The notes under the pieces were generated by a model. That model saw only the letters and a program-made list of their open reading frames with translations. It ran no database searches and was not told the origin of the DNA. The position numbers and the translations under genes are program-made. Of a stretch of DNA of 64,000 nucleotides, positions 12,701 to 22,851 are shown piece by piece. The stretch covers positions 12,896,001-12,960,000 of the forward strand of contig AP026540.1 in NCBI GenBank assembly GCA_026075535.2, written 5' to 3'. Positions within the stretch are counted from its first letter, which is position 1; every line of letters begins with the position of its first letter. The DNA is from Tricholoma matsutake (Eukaryota > Basidiomycota > Agaricomycetes > Agaricales > Tricholomataceae).

Positions 12701-15700
12701 ACAAGGTCTCTGATTCCCTCAGATATAACAGTCAGTTGACGAATATCATCTGCAAGAAAATAAGTTTCTCCAAGTGGATCTACACCAGTGTACATTACCA
12801 TGCTTGGCAAGTTCAATAAATCCATTTACAGCTGTCTTGCATGCATCTGCATGTGCATCACCAAATCTTGCTCCAAGATCCCTGATTGCCTCAGATATAA
12901 CAGGCAGTTGACGAATATTATCTGCTAAACAATCAGTTCCTCTAAGTGGATCCACAACAGCACACATTACTATGCTTAGCAAGTTCAATAAATCCATTTA
13001 CAGCTGCCTTGCATACTTCTATATCTGAGTTAGCAAATCTTGCTATAATGCCTCTGAGTGCCTCAGATATAATAGGGAGTTGGCAAATTTTATCTGAAAG
13101 GCAATTAGTTCTGACTGGATAATCCACAGCAGTTCATATTACCATGCTTGGCAAGTTCAACAAACCCATGCATGGCTGCTATGCATATATCTGCATGTGA
13201 ATCAGCAAATCTTGTCATAATGCCCTCAATTGTGTCAGATATAACAGGTAGTTGATGAACATGATCTGCAACAAAGTTAGTTTCTTCAATTAATTAATCA
13301 CATACAGGCCCACCTTGCTTGGCAATATAAAAAACACTATCCAAGGCTGCCTTTCTCACTACCACATCTGAACTACTGAGCTTGGCCACCAGCATATTCA
13401 TAGCTTTAGATGTAAACACAGGCTTGTCATGCTTAGCTACATGTGAGTTAATACCATCTGCTGAATGCCATATATTATGGAATATCTTACCTAGCTCTAC
13501 TAGCTGCATGAGTACTTCCATAGTGATTGTTTGCACACCAGAATGATTGTGGCACAACAACATCTCAAATGCATCAGCCATTTCAGCTGTGAAAAACATT
13601 TCCCCCACTCTATCTGCTTGGAAATTACTCCATGCATGTAGATACTAGTTGTGCACATACCATGCTTTATTACTACAATAAGCATGCAAAGCACTGCATA
13701 TTGTCCAGCTGGATGTTTGTTCTGTAATGTTTGAATTATCTCAGCTAGGCCCTTGGATGATACAAGTATTGCCCTTGTTTTATCTGACACAATATTAGCT
13801 TTCAGCATGAATTGAAATTAAGTGTATACCATTTCTGGCCAAGTTACTCAATTCTTCAATGACAATTTTCTGTGCTTCATCACTTTCCTCTGAAACAGAC
13901 CAAAGTTTTGAAAGATGACCATTATCCATTATCTGCTGCAGAAAAGCACCTATATCTGCTTTTAAGCCCAGAATACAATATGATAAATAACATTGCCTAC
14001 CATGAACAACCAGCTGAGGTAAAGCCTTTATGTATAGCTGACGTATATTGGTTGAGTTACTGGTGAGGCCTTTCACAAATGTTCCAACCCCAAAGGTTGA
14101 AATGTTAATGACTAGTTATTAGATTCTCATGTAAATCCTTTTGTAAGAACAAACATACCAGTATCAGCCTTTTCAGACAACTCTTGATGTGCATTAATTT
14201 GAGTGTAGATTTTGGAACTTTTAAGGGATTCCAGATATATTGGCTCCTTGGCCAGCAAGTAAACCTCCTGCAGCTGCAGCTGCAGATGTCCATTGGATGC
14301 TTTAAGCATAACAGGTATATCTGTGTTAAACACAGCACTACCAAGAACCTTGTTGGAATACAACAACAAGATACGGCCTTTGACACATAGTGCAATTCCT
14401 TGTGCATCAGGCTGCAGACCCTGGAGTAGATGAAGTGGACCACCATGTTCCACTAAAGAGAGCAGAATAGTGGATGTAAAGTCATTATCTGTAGGTGAAG
14501 GCCCAGTCTGCACAAGGTGAAGTACTGCATACAGATATGCTCTGAGCAGAGTGCTGTTCTCTGAACCCTGAACACATTCTGAGAGACCTTTACATAGTAC
14601 ATCTGCAACAGGGGCTGGATAAAGCACATGCTGCATATGTGGTTGAAGAGGCAGGCCAGCAATTGCCTGTACACAACCCTGAATTACCTGGCTATCTGCA
14701 GACTCTATCAATAGCCATCCCAAAGCCTGTGCTTTGGCAACATCATCATCTTGCAGCTGCAAAGTCTGTGATGTTATTCTGCCTCTGTTGAAAAACCAGG
14801 CAATCAAGCTAGACACTGGTGTCCGGAAAGGGGAGTCTGGAAAATAGACAGGATGGATAGTGCTTCCAATATAGAGCACTGTAATAATAGCAACCAAGGA
14901 TATGATGACTCCTCCAATTGCAACATCATTCTGGAAAAGCAGAATGGTGATGCCAACAGCAAAGAGAAAGAATGCAATATGGATGAGTATAGGCAAACAA
15001 TGGATAATACCCTTCAAATGCCAGTGTTGGATGCCAGTAAAGCGGCGGTGGCGTAGGAAGGCATCATGCCAATTTGTACCAGAGACAGGTGATGCATACT
15101 GTGTCACCCATCCCTTGGCAAGACTAGCACCAAGAGCACTCATTAAGCTGAAAATAAGACTAGAAAACAAGAGACCATTCATCCAGCGTGTCGAGGTGGT
15201 TGGTGTGAACTGAGGCATTATAGAAGGAATTGGCAAAGATGTGATGTTGGGCTGGTTCTGCTGAATGAGTACCCGGAGAAGGGTATTAGTAGTTTTCTGG
15301 AGGTCTTCTTGAAGACCCTTCCGAACTTCGATGAGAAATGCCGAAAGAATTGCTGAGAATAGACCGGCCTATACCAAGGATGATGATTGACCATTCAGTT
15401 AGTAGTCGCAAATAGAAATTGAGCCATACAAAGATAAGCAAGGGATCCAGGTCACTGTTTAGCAGATTGGCTAGGTGGTCGTCAGAGGCTCTCGCTTTTT
15501 CCATGTACAACTTCCAGATATTTGCGTTGTTGGCACAGAACTGGGAAAAGGGCCTGTCACTCTCCGTGATACGCCGGGAACCTGCCTTGGCCTTCGAATA
15601 CTCTGGTACAGGCAAAAGTTAGATAGTACTTATTTGGATGCCGAACATACCTTTTTGTTTGTCCGCTGTAGGCTCAGCGGATCGTGCTCGAGGTTCAGTT

Positions 15701-16064
15701 GCAGTCGTAACCTTGTCAATTGTGAACTAGAGCAAGGGTCAGATTGGAATTCGAAGGTATGTATCCTACGCACATCGCTAGCAACAGCAGAGTGTCTGAT
15801 TTCTTGAGCCTGAGACAGCGACTTGGTGTCCGAAGACTCTGGAATTGCATCGTGAGATCACCGTTACAGTGTTCATGCTTGCCATGTAGGAATACCAATG
15901 TTTGAAATCTTCTCCTCAATCTTAGCTTCGGGAAGTGACTCTAGCGCTCGAGATCCACTCTCAGCCTCGTTCTCGTCCGATGCGAACTGGATCACAGTAG
16001 AAGTCAAATGTGCATCAACGACGAGGAAACTTATACGCACGTTGATAACTAACGGTTCAACCAT
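9717..16064 (-). CDS. DUF6535 membrane protein with C-terminal HEAT/armadillo repeats, about 25 exons
   Basis: The start ATG at 16064 has the context ACCATGG. Phase-consistent exons follow: 16064-15896, 15838-15651, 15600-15430, 15368-14159 and one from 14111, with introns of 47-61 nt. The joined frame gives an acidic N-terminus, then a DUF6535-like region with about four membrane spans: around GLFSAILSAFLIE, GLLFSSLIFSLMSALGAS, ILIHIAFFLFAVGITILLF and IISLVAIITVLYIG. A soluble alpha-helical region follows, then about 20 HEAT/ARM-like units of about 41 residues ending LAKH, each on its own exon. The last exon ends at TAA 9717-9719. DUF6535 proteins are common in mushroom genomes, often with helical repeats; their function is unknown. 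A 54-nt optional intron in exon 1 (keeps frame) is possible. The exact splicing of every repeat exon is not verified. Confidence 0.75.
10040..13320 (-). repeat. Tandem array of about 20 exon-intron units, 172 bp each
   Basis: A conserved block (on the plus strand CCATGCTTGGCAAGTTCAA and variants) recurs at about 10047, 10220, 10390, 10563, 10735, 10906, 11078, 11250, 11426, 11597, 11769, 11941, 12112, 12281, 12456, 12627, 12799, 12971, 13142 and 13313, so the period is 171-172 bp. In a counted unit, 123 nt of exon (41 codons, phase 1 on both sides) are followed by a 49-nt GT-AG intron. Intron sequence is conserved between units too (GTAATG donor, GATCCACT, then TTTTCTTGCAG). The array is therefore an amplification of genomic exon-plus-intron units, each encoding one helical repeat. 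Confidence 0.85.
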
Positions 16065-16217
16065 GGTCGTTCGGTTCAAGATGATGACGAGCACCGTTGC
16101 TGTTGCTGTTGCGATGGAAATTGATTGGATAATCAACGTTTCAACACGGGCGCTGGTTCAAAAATCGTACTATGCTGTGTGGACTGTTACAAAACGTGAG
16201 TGTTTCTGAGAACATAT

Positions 16218-17132
16218 TCATATTTTAGAATAGCATAGCCAAAGCGTCAACTGGTTTACAGATGGATACTTCTTGCGCATCAGTACAGCGATGTAATGCG
16301 GAGTGCGTTGCCATCCTGTTCGCTGTTCGTCGTTTACTGACCAGTGCTGCTTTCTAGACAAGGGGCCAGACGAATGACTTCGCCTCTGTCTTCGTATCGG
16401 TTGATCCGACCGGCTTCCCAAGTCGTCGGGCAAAATGTTGGGGTAAACTACCAGACGTACCAGACACTTGTTTTCGTGTTCCGTTTCGTGTACGTTCTCT
16501 CCTCTCCCATCTCTGTTTCCATCACAACATTCCATAAGTATATCCACAGAACTCATGCCTTGAAGTGTACACTGTGACAATCCTCATTCAAACGACTTCT
16601 ATTGCAGATCTTTCATCCAGGTCAATTTCCGAAAGCCAGGTCTTGACTCCCTCTTTTCTCAATGTAGTGGCGACTATGTCTTGGCCGTTATGGCACCAAA
16701 CTGCGATCGCCACCTCAGAACAGTTCCAAGCATGTGATGACGGAGCCCCATGTTTGTCGAGCGCGTGGAGTGTATCCTCCACCTCACCCTCAACCTTAGT
16801 CTACCCACCTACAACCGTGCTCAGCACTCGACCTAATCGATGATCAAGTCCTTGTCACGAGCCCGCTTTTTACAAAATCTCATAAACGTATACCCGAGGG
16901 CAGCCACACGCGATACGACCGAACGCCGATATCTGATTCTAGTTTTTCTTGCACCTTCGACATGTGCACCAATGTAAATATCCAGCTTTATCTCACAACT
17001 GCGGAGGCTAAGTGCTTCGTCGACCGACAGTACCTCCCTCGAAGACTTCTCAAGTTCGTGCAAGAAGATGGTTTTGATCGACGTTAAAGCGGGTGCAAGG
17101 AACAAGATGAATGGTCTGGGACGGCATGGCAT
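16218..17132 (-). CDS. Possible unrecognised gene fragments
   Basis: Two minus-strand segments look coding: 16833-17132 (LTSIKTIFLHELEKSSREVL, then SLRSCEIKLDIYIGAHVEG) and 16588-16800 (VEDTLHALDKHGAPSSHAWN, then DIVATTLRKEGVKTWLSEID). Between and below them are stops and plausible intron boundaries, but I could not connect them with certainty. No family recognised. The region has the balanced composition of host DNA rather than of the neighbouring repeats. It lies upstream of, and in the same direction as, the DUF6535/HEAT gene. Confidence 0.25.
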
Positions 17133-18129
17133 GGGATGAGGGGTGTGCCGGATGGCTGGCAGCTGGATGGAGTTTCTACCACTGGGAATCTAGCGGACGC
17201 AGACGTGAGTGTTCGCCTTTTGCAACTATATTTTCATTGATCGTATTTTAAGATTTTCTACCTCAGCTGTCAAGTCTGGTACCAACATCTCGGGTTCAAC
17301 GATCATTTGATACTATCGTTCAAGGACTATTATCACTAGGAATGTTGATGTCCAAACGATACACGATTTATGCTCTGCATTTGCTGTAGACGGCTATTGA
17401 CATCCACTACGTTGAATGAGCAACGCCCAAAGTTGAGGAGGACTGTCCTCAGTCTCCGCGTTTGCTGTCGTCTCAGCCTCGTGATGTTTCTGCACTGTAG
17501 CATTCCTGTACGTCTTAACCTTTCCCCGATCCATTGCCATATCTTCCTTTGGAGGAACAAAGCGACTGATTGTTGGGCCTTTTATCGTGTAGACGGATAA
17601 CATATGTCAGCAGAGATGAGACCATCGGGCTCGAGGAGATATGGTTCGTTCATTTTCTTCGTGCATGACTTGGAGAGTGACACGTAATGAGAGAATAGAT
17701 TACATGCACCCCGCTGTCTGCGCCTCGAATCCAGCAGTATCCGTGTGCGTCTACACGTGAACTTCAAAACGGCTATCCAGCATTTGGACATTGAGTAAGT
17801 TCTTTCGTTGTATCATAGGCTGGCTTGGGTGTGTTGAAAGTTTTCTAGTCCAGACTTTCTTCCACGGATTCGAACTTTTCCACTCATGCTCCTATCCATC
17901 GTTTCCCGACCTTCAACCTGCGAGAACAATTAGGCGCACCTCTGAGAAATTTTAGTCGACCGGAGATGGCGACTGAACACCGAAATCGACAGGACCAACC
18001 CCTATACACTGGCTGTCTTTGTAGGACAACACGGCTGCTGGAGCACGCGCCGACAACTGACGGCGCTCACGTCCTAGGTGTACGGTGTTGAGCACTATAG
18101 TATGGTATATATTCCTAAAACCGCCATCT
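17133..18129. other. No gene recognised
   Basis: Short open frames on both strands only; no domain, splice chain or repeat could be supported. Confidence 0.35.
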
Positions 18130-18435
18130 CTCGCGAATCTACGTCTGACAGGTGTTATTTCTCAGGCAATGGACACTTGGATGCAACTGATTTGGATGGT
18201 ATCGAGACCCCATCGCATTACCACTGGTGTATATACATACAACTATGACAATATCAGTGTGGATCTTGAAAGGGTCCCAGAGCCATTGGGGTATAATTTG
18301 GGAGTGGTAAGGAAGATCCATCGAAGAGCTTAAAAGCTCGCACTGCTGCGCCTCCAATTCCATGATGCTCGCGCTCAAGACCTACACCTGATATGTGAGG
18401 TACACCACTTCACTCTGAGTTCCGCTCGAGTTGCC
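18130..18435 (-). pseudogene. Duplicated 3' end of the membrane-protein gene at 20198-21447
   Basis: This tract aligns along its length with about 20070-20372 in the same orientation. Shared blocks include TTTCTCAGGCAA, CCATTACCACT, TTTGAAAGGGT(C/T)CCAGAG, GGGGTATAATTTGGG, GAAGATCCA(T/C)CGAAGAGCT, GCGCCTCCAATTC and TCGCGCT(C/T)AAGAC. It corresponds to the last 50 or so codons plus downstream sequence of the membrane-protein gene. Stops interrupt the frame (MELEAQQCELL remains of the SELEAQQRELEL region). The upstream portion of the gene is absent here. Confidence 0.75.
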
Positions 18436-18466
18436 ATGTCCTTATGCACGTAGATTTCGCGATCTA

Positions 18467-18910
18467 CTAAACTACCGCTGCAATACGCATATGCACGCGC
18501 AAACCAGCGCCGACGCCACAGACCCTTGTGGTGACTGTACCCCTGCCTTCTTCTGCTATCTCTTGATCTCGATCTCGCGTTCGCGTTAAGGAATGAGAAT
18601 ATGAATGGCTAGAAGCGTAAGAGAGGAGTAGGAGGGGCCAGAACAGATGTGAGCGTGAGCGTGGGCCTTGTTGATGAGGTCTTCGGGATCGATGCGGGCC
18701 CAAGTGTTGATGTTCATGTCGAGAAGCACAGGATGGTAAAGGAGAGGAAGAGGGAGAGTGAGAGTTACTGGTTGGCCAGAACGCCGGAGCCGCGGCAAGT
18801 GTGTGGGTAACGAACAGAAAGGGAAGTGGAACCAAGAGGATGTAGAGGTTAGGAGGGCTTTGAGGGACGGTGAGACTCACACCTCGCCTCGCATCTTTCC
18901 TCGTTTCCAA
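18467..18910 (-). CDS. Hypothetical ORF, weak support
   Basis: A 147-codon open frame, Pro/Ser/His-rich in its middle, overlaps another frame with more protein-like content (MNINTWARIDPEDLINKAHA at about 18718-18660). The two may be exons of one gene or remnants. No family recognised. High GC relative to the repeats on either side suggests host DNA. Confidence 0.2.
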   Translation of the reverse strand: METRKDARRGVSLTVPQSPPNLYILLVPLPFLFVTHTLAAAPAFWPTSNSHSPSSSPLPSCASRHEHQHLGPHRSRRPHQQGPRSRSHLFWPLLLLSYASSHSYSHSLTRTRDRDQEIAEEGRGTVTTRVCGVGAGLRVHMRIAAVV

Positions 18911-20197
18911 TCCAATTCATTCTACATGCTAATTCGCCGGGGAAGGGTCGCGCAGATGAAGGAATGGAGACAGATTCAACCTCGTGTATTGCATTTAATC
19001 CCCTCCCTCGAATTTTCCCTCATCTTACTCTTTTGGTACCCTCCAGTGCAAGAATACACCACGGAGGACGAACTGACCGAAGTTAATAGTAGAGACAGTG
19101 TCGCTCCAGCCATCGTCTCTTTGATTGACATTCACAGAATAATAGCTCTTGATGCCTCTCACGCCCTCAATGCAAGCAATGGTTAACGACGATGGTCGGT
19201 TTGTTCCTGCGCCAGTGTGCAAGGGGTTCGCATGCCAGCATAGGGATGTGGGGCCAAGTTCGGATATAGTTTCGTCTATTGGAATGGTTAGGAGAGGGGA
19301 AAAGCGGGAAAATAATGAGAATCGCTGCGCTATTTAGCCATGGCAACCAGGCATCATTGACGGCAGCATGCAGATTGTGTCCTGACCACCCATCCGAGTC
19401 TCATTCCTTGCTGACATCACCATTATTTAGGGTCGTTCACAGCGACGAGCAAGCATCTACGTAGGCTGTTGCAACCAATGAGCGAACACTTATTTATTTC
19501 AAAGTCCGCACAGGACGAAAGGGGTTCCAAAAATGTGTCACAGTGTGCTCCTGGGAATAAAAAAACATTTTGAAATCACTTCGTCTACTGTGAACGACCC
19601 TACACTGGTGTGTTGGTCACTGGATGAAAAGTAAGCAAGCGTATCGAAGAGGTTTCGAAACAGAGCTGAGAACGAAAACTAACCGATTATCAGATGGATC
19701 AAACTCACCGATATATATCCCAGTTTCAAGTCGGCGTGTGTGGGACGACAGATATTAAGCGAAACGCGCTATGTTGATCAAGTGACTAGTCTCATTCCAA
19801 AGTGCTACGGATTCAAAGGATTCAGAATATTAAGAAGCAGACTTCGTATACCAGTGCATGAGTGTTTAATGTACACCTCAGACAGTTGTTGTGCAGGAGT
19901 GACCCGCGAAAGTAAGGCTGAGTATCAGACGCGGACAAGAGACACGAGAGCAACGATCAAATGATCGGGGCAGTTGCCACAGCCCGCGGCGGCTGCTCTT
20001 GTCGACGATCGTCGATGGCAAACCCTTTCCACGCGCACATTTCTAAAGGCATATTCCCAAAGTGTCACGTCTCGCGAACCTTGTCTTGCAAATGGATTTC
20101 TCAGGCAACCGCCACTTGGATACTACCCCGACCCATTACCACTCTTGTGCTGCATAACATGTCCATTATCCATCACTGATGTATGTACATGACAATT
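18911..20197. other. Intergenic region with a MITE
   Basis: No gene recognised. Short open frames on both strands (for example 18758-19186, +) show no domain. The stretch contains the 175-bp MITE listed separately and the sequence that is duplicated at 18130-18435. Confidence 0.35.
19428..19602. mobile_element. 175-bp MITE with 15-bp perfect terminal inverted repeats
   Basis: The left end TAGGGTCGTTCACAG is exactly matched in inverted orientation at the right end. The TAGGG start is hAT-like. I see no clear 8-bp target duplication. A related terminus (TAGGGTTGTTCACAG) occurs at about 48587. Confidence 0.6.
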
Positions 20198-21447
20198 TCA
20201 GTGTAGATTTTGAAAGGGTTCCAGAGCAATTGGGGTATAATTTGGGGGCGGTGGGGAAGATCCACCGAAGAGCTCAAGCTCCCGCTGTTGCGCCTCCAAT
20301 TCCGAGATTCTCGCGCTTAAGACCTGCACCTGATGTCTGAGGTTCGCCGCTTCACTCCGAGCTCCGCTCGAACTGCCACGTCGTTGCTTATTACGCGTCT
20401 TGTGATTTCTCTCCAAGTCAGATCGGAGTCGGTCATGGTGCCTTTGCGCAGCAGCCTTCTTGCTACGCAGTTGTTCCAATCGATCTCCACCACCCGAGTG
20501 TGAGGGATAGGCATTGGGACCCATCGACAAGGGGATATAAGTTTCATCATGAACAAGAGGGAACACAGTGCGAACTTTCGAGCGACGTCGCCGGCAGTGA
20601 TATATACTTGCGAGTATGACGCAGAGAAAAATGGCTGCGGCAATTGCTGCTCCAACAAAAGCTCCAACAGGGGCACCCCCTGAATTCTTAGAATTGTTAG
20701 TAGTTCCTGGACCCATACGAGACATCGTGGCCGACGGTTGGTCCGTTGACGTTAAAGAATTCTGGTTTAGACCCATAGTAATAGTAATCATGCTCTTGGT
20801 GACGATAGTTGTCGTAGTTGTCCATAGGTCCAGAGAAGTATTCCTGATTGAGGAAGGAATGCCATCAGGTAGAAGTAAATCGACAGAATTCCATCCTACG
20901 TGGTTGTAGCTGCAATCCCTGCCACAAAAAATACGGGACTTGATGCATACGTATTTGTGTAGTTGCTGAGACCATCTCTTAATGCGATTATGGGCGGACA
21001 CTGAGCAAACATGCGTACAAGACATCAACGGCTGACACGTAGTAGCTTTGTCTGCGTCACTATCTTCAGCACTATGAAGGAACTCAGCTACAGTAAACTC
21101 ACTGAGGCAAGACATCAATATCCTTAGTGATCGAGCCGACGGAGACAGCCACTCCTGAAGCAACTTCCCAAATGTTCGGTGATAGGTAGCTCTGAATCAT
21201 CAGTGTTATTTCTGATGGATCGATGGCACTATAGGTCCAGGAGATCGTGGTGGAGCCATTTGACAATATAGCTGAAAAGCCTGGCCCGGCAACCGGAGTG
21301 TTGAGAATGAGAGAATTCGAAAAGGAGTGCAGGGGGGCGAAAGCCAGATAACACCTGATTAGGAAGCGCCGAGATTAATATTCTGCGTGAATTGAAAGAA
21401 TTTTATAAAACGTACAAGAGTTTGGAGCCACGCTGGAATACTTTCAT
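20198..21447 (-). CDS. Secreted-type single-pass membrane protein with Ser/Thr-rich ectodomain
   Basis: The start at 21447 gives MKVFQRGSKLL; a phase-2 intron (21355-21415) then joins a signal-peptide core (CYLAFAPLHSFS) and an ectodomain containing GPGFSAILSNGSTTISWTY, which resembles the Ser/Thr-rich (Kre9/KNH-like) wall-protein module. A second intron starts at 21102; an extra 33-nt phase-2 exon inside it (YYVSAVDV) is plausible before the main exon from 20918. The main exon encodes a Thr-rich stalk, a membrane span (VGAFVGAAIAAAIFLCVILA) followed by basic CRRRR, and a cytoplasmic tail with a coiled-coil-like ISELEAQQRELEL and Pro-rich end. The layout matches the common fungal surface-sensor-like type I proteins; no specific function is assigned. 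Stop at 20198-20200. Confidence 0.65.
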
Positions 21448-22279
21448 CCCGGCGGTCTCGAGAAAGGCTGCTAGACCACTAGGCCTGCGGAGCATGCAGC
21501 TTTATGTGCATGTTGTCGCTTCATCAGAATGATAGTTTATGATTCAATTTGATAAATTTAGTTGGATGAAGGAGCCCCGGGAGACGCTATAAAAACCATC
21601 ACGTCACTACAAGTATCTTGATGTATGTCAGTTTGTGACAGATGCCGCATGCGATACTACCTTACAGGTGATCATCACTTGAAGTAAAGTTCGGAGATGG
21701 TTGGCATGGAAGGCGTGTTGGCTATGGATTTCTCTATGACCAACAACTTGAAGGCCTTGATTGCTGTCGAAGATTTATCATCCAATTCGGAGGACAACCA
21801 TAGAAGGACCAGATAATAGAAAACCATGAAACTTTGAATGAAGGAGTTAGCTTCCCCGCAATTTCGGTTTTTTCTTCAACGTCCTGCCAGTGGTTTCGAT
21901 CGTGTTCTAGCCTGTTCTAGCTCAGATGCCAGACGCTTTATCCCTGTTTTACGTGTTTGCTGCTATTTCCGATCCGTTCACTGCCGATGATCCCTCGTGA
22001 CCGTTTCTTAGTTACGCTTCGGCCTCCTTTCTATTGTTCTCATTCGATGATACTACGATATTTCTACAGATCTAATTCCTTACCCTTTGCCCTATCCTTT
22101 GATGACTATACTCTTACATCTACTTACTAACTTGACGACGAACGTAAACGAGCGTAGTTAGAAAATTCCGAGCACCTTAGTCTGCCTATCGAGTGAAATT
22201 AAGGCTTGGAACTGTGACTCATCACACTATCGAATGATTCCTTCAGGCGTTGATTCCCAGTGAAAAGTTGGTGAAAAAG
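21448..22279. other. Upstream intergenic region
   Basis: No gene or repeat recognised. It holds the promoter side of the membrane-protein gene; a clear TATA box next to its start was not seen. Confidence 0.35.
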
Positions 22280-22434
22280 TGTTGGGATCCAGGCAAGCCG
22301 TGCCCGGTAGTACATAATGCTATTACACGCTATTTATAGAATGTAGACATTACTTGCAATAGGAGTATACGAGACGTCGAGTGACTCTCACTATGCTCAC
22401 TAAGAATTCCCCCCTCAAGGTTAATAACCCAATA
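22280..22434 (+). repeat. Ty1/copia 5' LTR
   Basis: It begins TGTTGGGATCC and ends ACCCAATA, an imperfect inverted pair. It is closely related to the LTR at 56323-56504 (shared AGGCAAGCC, GCAATAGGAGTATACGAGAC). The same leader, starting GGTTATGGGCCCTGGCCC, follows both copies and leads to a gag ATG, so this is a 5' LTR. Confidence 0.7.
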
Positions 22435-22486
22435 GGTTATGGGCCCTGGCCCTATCTAGCTTAACAAGTTAATTGTCTGGACCTAC

Positions 22487-22851
22487 CATGTCACAACACT
22501 CAGATGGTGAAGCTCCTGAACAACCAGTCCCATGCACACAATTTGCAGCCCCTATACAAAGTGCTAGGGCATATCCTTCCAGGGTTGAGGGTGAAAGAGC
22601 AAGGAAACATGGCTGATGCTCCACATGATACACCTGCTCATGGTGATGAACCCACAGCAGAACCCCATGAACATCAGAGAAATGGATCGTAGCTAAGTGA
22701 GTTAGCCGAGTGATCTGTACCAGTCTGTACTGGTAGATACCAACACCCAATTTACTGATGAATTTATTGCACTAATCCGAACCAAAGAATATTCAAATGT
22801 CAGTAAATTGTCTGACCGCGATCATTTAACAGACACAAACTGGCATGAATG
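22487..22851 (+). pseudogene. Ty1/copia gag fragment
   Basis: The gag ATG (CCTACCATGTCACAACA) opens MSQHSDGEAPEQPVPC, the same start as the copy at 56568. The frame breaks after about 43 codons; further on, blocks around NTQFTDEFIALI and KLSDRDHLTDTNWHE match the start of the copia gag core. The coding sequence is then cut at 22852 by the gypsy LTR. The rest of this element is not seen to resume. Confidence 0.65.
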
